Source of the DNA: Musa acuminata AAA Group | Taxonomy: Eukaryota > Streptophyta > Magnoliopsida > Zingiberales > Musaceae | Assembly: GCF_036884655.1 (NCBI RefSeq) | Contig: NC_088340.1 | Location: 33,024,001-33,088,000, forward strand | DNA: 64,000 bases | Direction: 5' to 3' | Shown: piece by piece, positions 62,029-64,000 of the stretch | Layout of the letters: the number at the start of each line of letters is the position of its first letter | Position numbering within the stretch: the first letter of the stretch is position 1 | The notes under the pieces: generated by a model | Database searches by the model: none | What the model was told of the DNA's origin: nothing | What the model saw: the letters and a program-made list of their open reading frames with translations, nothing else | Made by a program: the position numbers and the translations under genes

Positions 62029-64000
62029 ATGACATTTGCCGACAACCTAGAGGGCCATTTAATTACACGTCCACTCATATTCAATGGGACATATTACATA
62101 TATTGGAAGACTAGAATGAGGATCTTCCTAATTTCAATGGATTTTAAATTATGAAATATTATAGAAAATGACTTTCAAAAGTCTTATCTTCCAATGAACG
62201 ATTGGAATGAGTTGGAGAAGAAGACTTTCGCTTTAAACGCAAAGGCTATGAATGACTTGTTTTGTGTCTTAGATAAAAATGAGTTTAATCGTATATCTAT
62301 TTGTGAAACTACTTTTAATATTTGGCACATACTCGAAGTGACTCATGAAGGTACTAGTAGAGTGAAGGAGTAAAAAATTAATCTTTTAGTGTATACTTAT
62401 GAGTTATTTCAAATGAAACCGAGTGAGATCATTGGAGACATGTATACCCGATTTACAGATGTCGTTAATGGTCTAAAAGGACTTGGTAAAGGTTTCTCAG
62501 ATTTTGAACTTGTTAATAAAATTTTAAGATCCCTTCCAAAGAGTTGGGACCCTAAAGTTACGATAATTTAAGAAGCCAAAGACCTAAATAATTTTCCTCT
62601 CGAAGAACTAATTGGGTCACTAATGACCTATAAGATGACTTGTAAAGCTCATGAAGTGCTTGAGGATACTCTTCCAAAGAACAGGAAGGATATGATACTA
62701 AAAACCCAAGATGACCACTTAAAAGAAAACTCAAGTGATGAGGACCCTGATGACACTCTTAACAAGGAAATTCAAAAAATTCATAAAAATGATTCTAAAA
62801 ATAAATTTGAACCTAAGAAAGATCAAGTAATATATTACGAATGCAAGAAGCCAAGACATTACAAGAGTGAATGTCCCCTAGCCAAGAAGATGCAATCAAA
62901 GAAGAATGCTCTTAAAGCAACATGGGACGACTCAAGTGCATCCAAAGAAGAGGAGCCTACCATCACCGAGTAAGTTGCTCACTATGTACTAATGGTCATT
63001 GGAGATTAGGTAACAAGTTTATTTGATGCAAACTTATCTTTTGATGAATTATTAAGTGCTTTTCATGATTTGTTTGATTAATGTAAATTAATTAGTAAAA
63101 AATATAAATTGTTAAAAAAGGAGCATGCTTCTCTTGTTAGTGATTTGGATAAATTAAAGGTTGAGCGTAATAATAGTTTAACTCCTTGTACGAAATATGA
63201 TGAACTAGAAATACTTAAAAAGAAAAACTTGCTGCTCAAAGAAATCTTATAAAAATTTGAGGTTGGTAGCAAATCTTTGAACATGATCCTTGCCAATAAG
63301 GGTCACGTTTATAGGAGAAGTAGAATCGGATTTATGAGTAGTTCTCACCAAAATCCAACCACCTTTGTTAAAGGCTTGACCTTACATATTTCACCTCATA
63401 CCAAATGTAACTTTTATTGCAAACTTGGATATATTGTCTATAAATGTTCACTTAACAAATGTAGTCCACATAGATTGATTTGGGTTCCTAAAAGAATCTC
63501 AAATGACTCAATGCCACATGATAAAATATGCAGATCGATTTTTGAGGCATCCAAGGTCAAATGGGTACCTAAAAATCATCCTTTTTTATAGAAAAATGTA
63601 CTATTACAAGCTACGAGCAAGAGATGGTACATTGATAGTGGATGCTCAAGGCATATGACCGGAGATCCATCTCAATTCTCTAATCTTACTAGCCTAGACG
63701 AAGGATATGTCATATTCGGAGACAACAATAATGGTAAAATCATTGGCAAATGAACCATAGGTAACAAATCAAACTTTTTTATTGAAGATATGTTGTTGGC
63801 TGATGGCTTAAAGCATAACCTCTTGAGCATTAGTCAATTGTGTGATAAAAGATATATTGTTAAATTTGAATCTAATACTTGTATTATTGATAAATCATAC
63901 AAAAACACATATATGATTGTATTAAAATAAAATCATATATACACTATTGACATTAATGCTCTTTACAATAAAATATATTTTTCGGTCTTGAATGATGATG
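62029..64000 (+). pseudogene. Copia gag-protease pseudogene with multiple in-frame stops
   Basis: A single reading frame runs from the ATG at 62029 to the window end, broken by ten stops at 62152, 62371, 62569, 62971, 63007, 63079, 63250, 63589, 63751 and 63928 but by no frameshift. Gag features: MTFADNLEGHLITRPLIFNG at the start, a UBN2-like core, and a zinc-knuckle relic (YYECKKPRHYKSEC, from about 62833) whose first Cys is Tyr. A second knuckle-like motif near 63407 also has Tyr at a Cys and the His position. The protease motif DSGCSRHMTG is intact near 63634-63663, and LLSISQLCDK follows. Not functional. Confidence 0.88.

Larger units (their letters stand above)
60672..64000 (+). mobile_element. 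Decayed Copia-type retrotransposon, same family as the ankyrin-intron element, 3' part outside window
   Basis: Left LTR about 60672-61978, primer site TGGTATCAGAGC at 61981-61992 after a two-base gap, then a gag-protease frame from 62029 to the window end. The LTR matches LTR1 in reverse complement (CGGATTTTGATGATGAAA start, CTGATCCTAACA end). Its first bases do not show the expected TG, so the left end may be eroded. No integrase or reverse transcriptase is reached within the window. Confidence 0.85.

Overview
The window is nuclear DNA from a flowering plant. It holds intron-rich genes with GT-AG introns, AT-rich spacers and introns, one GC-rich intronless gene, and many LTR-retrotransposon remains sitting inside introns. 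The mix of GC-rich and AT-rich genes and the style of the retroelements suggest a non-grass monocot, perhaps Zingiberales (banana relatives). That placement is an inference; nothing here proves the species.

Seven protein genes can be supported, left to right. (1) A DUF212 (acid phosphatase/vanadium haloperoxidase-related) membrane protein, minus strand, with its 3' end beyond the left edge. (2) A 1152-residue Ser/Pro-rich basic protein of the plant 'FLO11-like/proline-rich' family, minus strand, six exons. (3) An intronless DUF7950 protein, plus strand. (4) Plastid 3-oxoacyl-ACP reductase (FabG/KR), plus strand, eleven exons over 16.8 kb. (5) A TLC-domain membrane protein, plus strand, intronless. 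(6) DNA polymerase alpha subunit B (POLA2), minus strand, sixteen exons. (7) An ankyrin-repeat protein, minus strand, two coding exons separated by a 7-kb intron. Exon joins were worked out by hand from splice signals, reading phase and family resemblance, and each model closes in frame.

Much of the unusual content is mobile DNA inside introns. KR intron 1 holds a 2.87-kb solo-LTR-like element with a matching 5-bp target duplication and an internal 24-bp minisatellite. KR intron 2 holds a 4.55-kb non-autonomous LTR element (no gag-pol) inserted in an older palindromic, terminal-inverted-repeat sequence. KR intron 7 holds a tandem TRIM array (four LTRs, three internal regions) between one pair of target duplications. 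The ankyrin intron holds a rearranged reverse-oriented Copia-type element with three LTR segments within one target-duplication pair, itself hit by a 701-bp solo LTR. A decayed Copia element of the same family begins at about 60.67 kb in the opposite orientation and leaves the window on the right.

The genes do not form an operon or a known cluster. As recalled, DUF212, KR and POLA2 have neighbouring homologues on two paralogous blocks of Arabidopsis chromosome 1, so the order may be ancestral synteny. I found no credible new coding system, CRISPR array, rRNA or tRNA gene. The best leads are structural: tandem-LTR arrays with a single target duplication, a duplicated splice acceptor in the DUF212 gene, a degenerate repeat within the non-autonomous element, and an intronic inverted repeat.
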